The notes under the pieces were generated by a model that was given only the letters and a program-made list of their open reading frames with translations, ran no database searches and had not been told where the DNA came from. The translations under genes and the position numbers were made by a program. From an uncultured Actinoplanes sp. (GTDB lineage Bacteria > Actinomycetota > Actinomycetes > Mycobacteriales > Micromonosporaceae): a DNA stretch of 7,361 nt. Shown piece by piece: positions 6,243-7,361 of this stretch. The stretch lies in assembly GCA_934667465.1 (NCBI GenBank), contig CAKUMG010000264.1, positions 1 to 7,361 on the forward strand, in the 5' to 3' direction. The first letter of the stretch is position 1. Every line of letters begins with the position of its first letter.

Positions 6243-7361
6243 GTGAAGCATTGGGACTTCGTCGGCCGCGCCGGCGAGTTGTCCCGCCTGCGTGCGGTCG
6301 CGACGAGCCCGCACGAGCGCGGCCTGATCCTGAGCGGCGCCGCCGGCATCGGCAAGAGCCGCCTGCTGCACGAGGCCGTCGCCGAGCTGCCCGGGACCCG
6401 CTTCGCGGTGCACCGCGCCTCCGCGACCATCGCCGGCTCGGGGCTGCCGTTCGGCGGGCTCGCCCAGATCCTGCCCGCCGACCCGCCCGCCGGGCTCTCC
6501 CCCGCCGGTCTGCTCCGCTGGGCCGTGGACGGGCTGACCGCCGACGCGCACGGGCGTCCCCTCGTGCTCGCCGTCGACGACGCCCACCTGCTCGACCCTC
6601 CCTCGGCCGCGCTCGCCCACCTGCTGGTCCGCGAGGGCGCGACGCTGCTCGCCACGCTGCGCACCTCCGAGCCCGTGCCCGCCCCGATCAGCGCACTGTG
6701 GACGGAGGGCCTGGTCGCCCACGCGGTGCTGGAACCGCTCACCCCGCAGGAGTCGCACGCGCTGCTCGCCACGCTGGTGGGCGGCCCGGTCGAGGCCGGG
6801 TCCGCGCAGCGCCTCGGCCGGCTGGGCGGCGGCAACCCGCTGCTGCTGCGCGAGCTGGTGACGGCGGCCGCCGCGGGCGGCGAGCTGGTCGAGGCGTACG
6901 GGTTCCGGCGCTGGACCGGGCGCCTCACGCTCGCGCCGAGCCTCGCCGAGCTGGTCGACGCCCGGGTCGGCGGGCTGTCCCCCGGCATCCGCGACGTGCT
7001 GGAGCTGGTCGCGTTCGGCGAGCCGCTCGGGCTGGGCCTGCTGCTGCGCGCCGCCGACCCGGCCGCCGTCGAGGCCGCCGAGGAGCGCGGCCTGATCCGG
7101 GTGATCACCGACGAGCGCCGCCGCCTCGTCCAGCCGGCCCATCCGCTCTACGGCGAGGTGGTCCGGCGGCGCTGCCCGGTCACCCGCGCCCGCCGCCTGC
7201 TCGCGCAGCTCGCCGACCTGGTCGAGGAGGCGGGCTCGCGGCGCCGCAACGACCTGCTGCGGGTCGCGGTCTGGCGGCTCGACTCCGGTACGGCGCAGAG
7301 CGGCGCGCAGCTGCTCGACGCGGCGGCGCAGGCGTTCGCGGGCTTCGACATCGTCCTCGCC
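6243..7361 (+). CDS. LuxR-family LAL-type ATPase regulator, N-terminal part (cut by right edge)
   Basis: This open frame runs 373 codons to the edge without a stop. It has the layout of the large ATP-binding LuxR regulators (LAL, MalT-like). The start VKHWDFVGRAGELSRL (1-16) is the standard opening of their AAA/NACHT-like ATPase. Walker A is GAAGIGKS (32-39), Walker B is LVLAVDDAH (107-115), a sensor-like LLATLRTSEPVP lies at 135-146 and GRLGGGNPLLLREL at 192-205. Residues 235-330 read as winged-helix and helical ATPase lid (LVDARVGGLSP, HPLYGEVVRRR). The TPR-like part and the LuxR DNA-binding domain would lie beyond the window, so the DNA-binding end is assumed. Such proteins usually activate nearby or secondary-metabolism genes on an unknown signal; the target is not visible. 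It is divergent from clpS. The GTG at 6243 is chosen from the domain start and the TATGCT box. Confidence 0.88.
   Translation, partial: MKHWDFVGRAGELSRLRAVATSPHERGLILSGAAGIGKSRLLHEAVAELPGTRFAVHRASATIAGSGLPFGGLAQILPADPPAGLSPAGLLRWAVDGLTADAHGRPLVLAVDDAHLLDPPSAALAHLLVREGATLLATLRTSEPVPAPISALWTEGLVAHAVLEPLTPQESHALLATLVGGPVEAGSAQRLGRLGGGNPLLLRELVTAAAAGGELVEAYGFRRWTGRLTLAPSLAELVDARVGGLSPGIRDVLELVAFGEPLGLGLLLRAADPAAVEAAEERGLIRVITDERRRLVQPAHPLYGEVVRRRCPVTRARRLLAQLADLVEEAGSRRRNDLLRVAVWRLDSGTAQSGAQLLDAAAQAFAGFDIVLA

Noticed and set aside
6156..7142. Minus-strand open frame opposite the LAL regulator
   Set aside because: Low-complexity Gly/Ala/Arg/Gln product; the plus strand encodes a clear Walker A and B ATPase.

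Overview
The window is uniformly GC-rich (roughly 70% by eye, third codon positions almost all G/C) and reads as chromosomal DNA of a high-GC actinobacterium, plausibly Streptosporangiales or a relative. That placement is inferred from composition, protein style and gene order; there is no rRNA or marker gene here to settle it. Most genes belong to a conserved actinobacterial neighbourhood. In Mycobacterium tuberculosis it runs clpS (Rv1331), DUF2017 (Rv1332), a hydrolase (Rv1333), mec (Rv1334), cysO (Rv1335), cysM (Rv1336), a rhomboid-like gene, murI, and the metallo-beta-lactamase-fold protein Rv1339.

Layout, left to right. Bases 1-510 (minus) hold the N-terminal half of a GT4 glycosyltransferase running off the left edge. 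Upstream of it on the same strand, 574-1320 is an Rv1339-like MBL-fold hydrolase. A 256-bp divergent region with palindromes separates this from an unrecognised 140-residue membrane protein (1577-1999, plus). A 191-bp convergent gap follows, containing an unusual AT-rich array of four 10-bp units at an exact 15-bp period. Then come cysM (2191-3156), cysO (3162-3476), a 192-bp structured leader with a possible 25-codon ORF, and mec (3669-4091), all on the minus strand. An aldo/keto reductase (4200-5063, plus) is divergent from mec and closed by an 11-bp GC hairpin at 5076-5102. DUF2017 (5110-5616) and clpS (5657-5947), both minus, follow. After a 295-bp divergent spacer, a LuxR/LAL-type ATPase regulator (6243 to the right edge, plus) is truncated by the window.

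How the genes work together. CysM, CysO and Mec form the protein-thiocarboxylate route to cysteine: CysO carries sulfur as a C-terminal thiocarboxylate, CysM joins it to O-phosphoserine, and the JAMM protease Mec releases cysteine from the CysO adduct. ClpS is the N-degron adaptor of the Clp protease; DUF2017 is its usual neighbour and has no known function.

Most worth a second look: CysO does not end at its Gly-Gly but carries 13 further residues, so it should need proteolytic maturation; the 15-bp-period array between convergent genes; the sORF-plus-hairpin leader before cysO; and several start codons preceded by a TANNNT-like -10 box at leaderless spacing. I see no CRISPR array, tRNA, rRNA, insertion sequence or obvious novel defence system.
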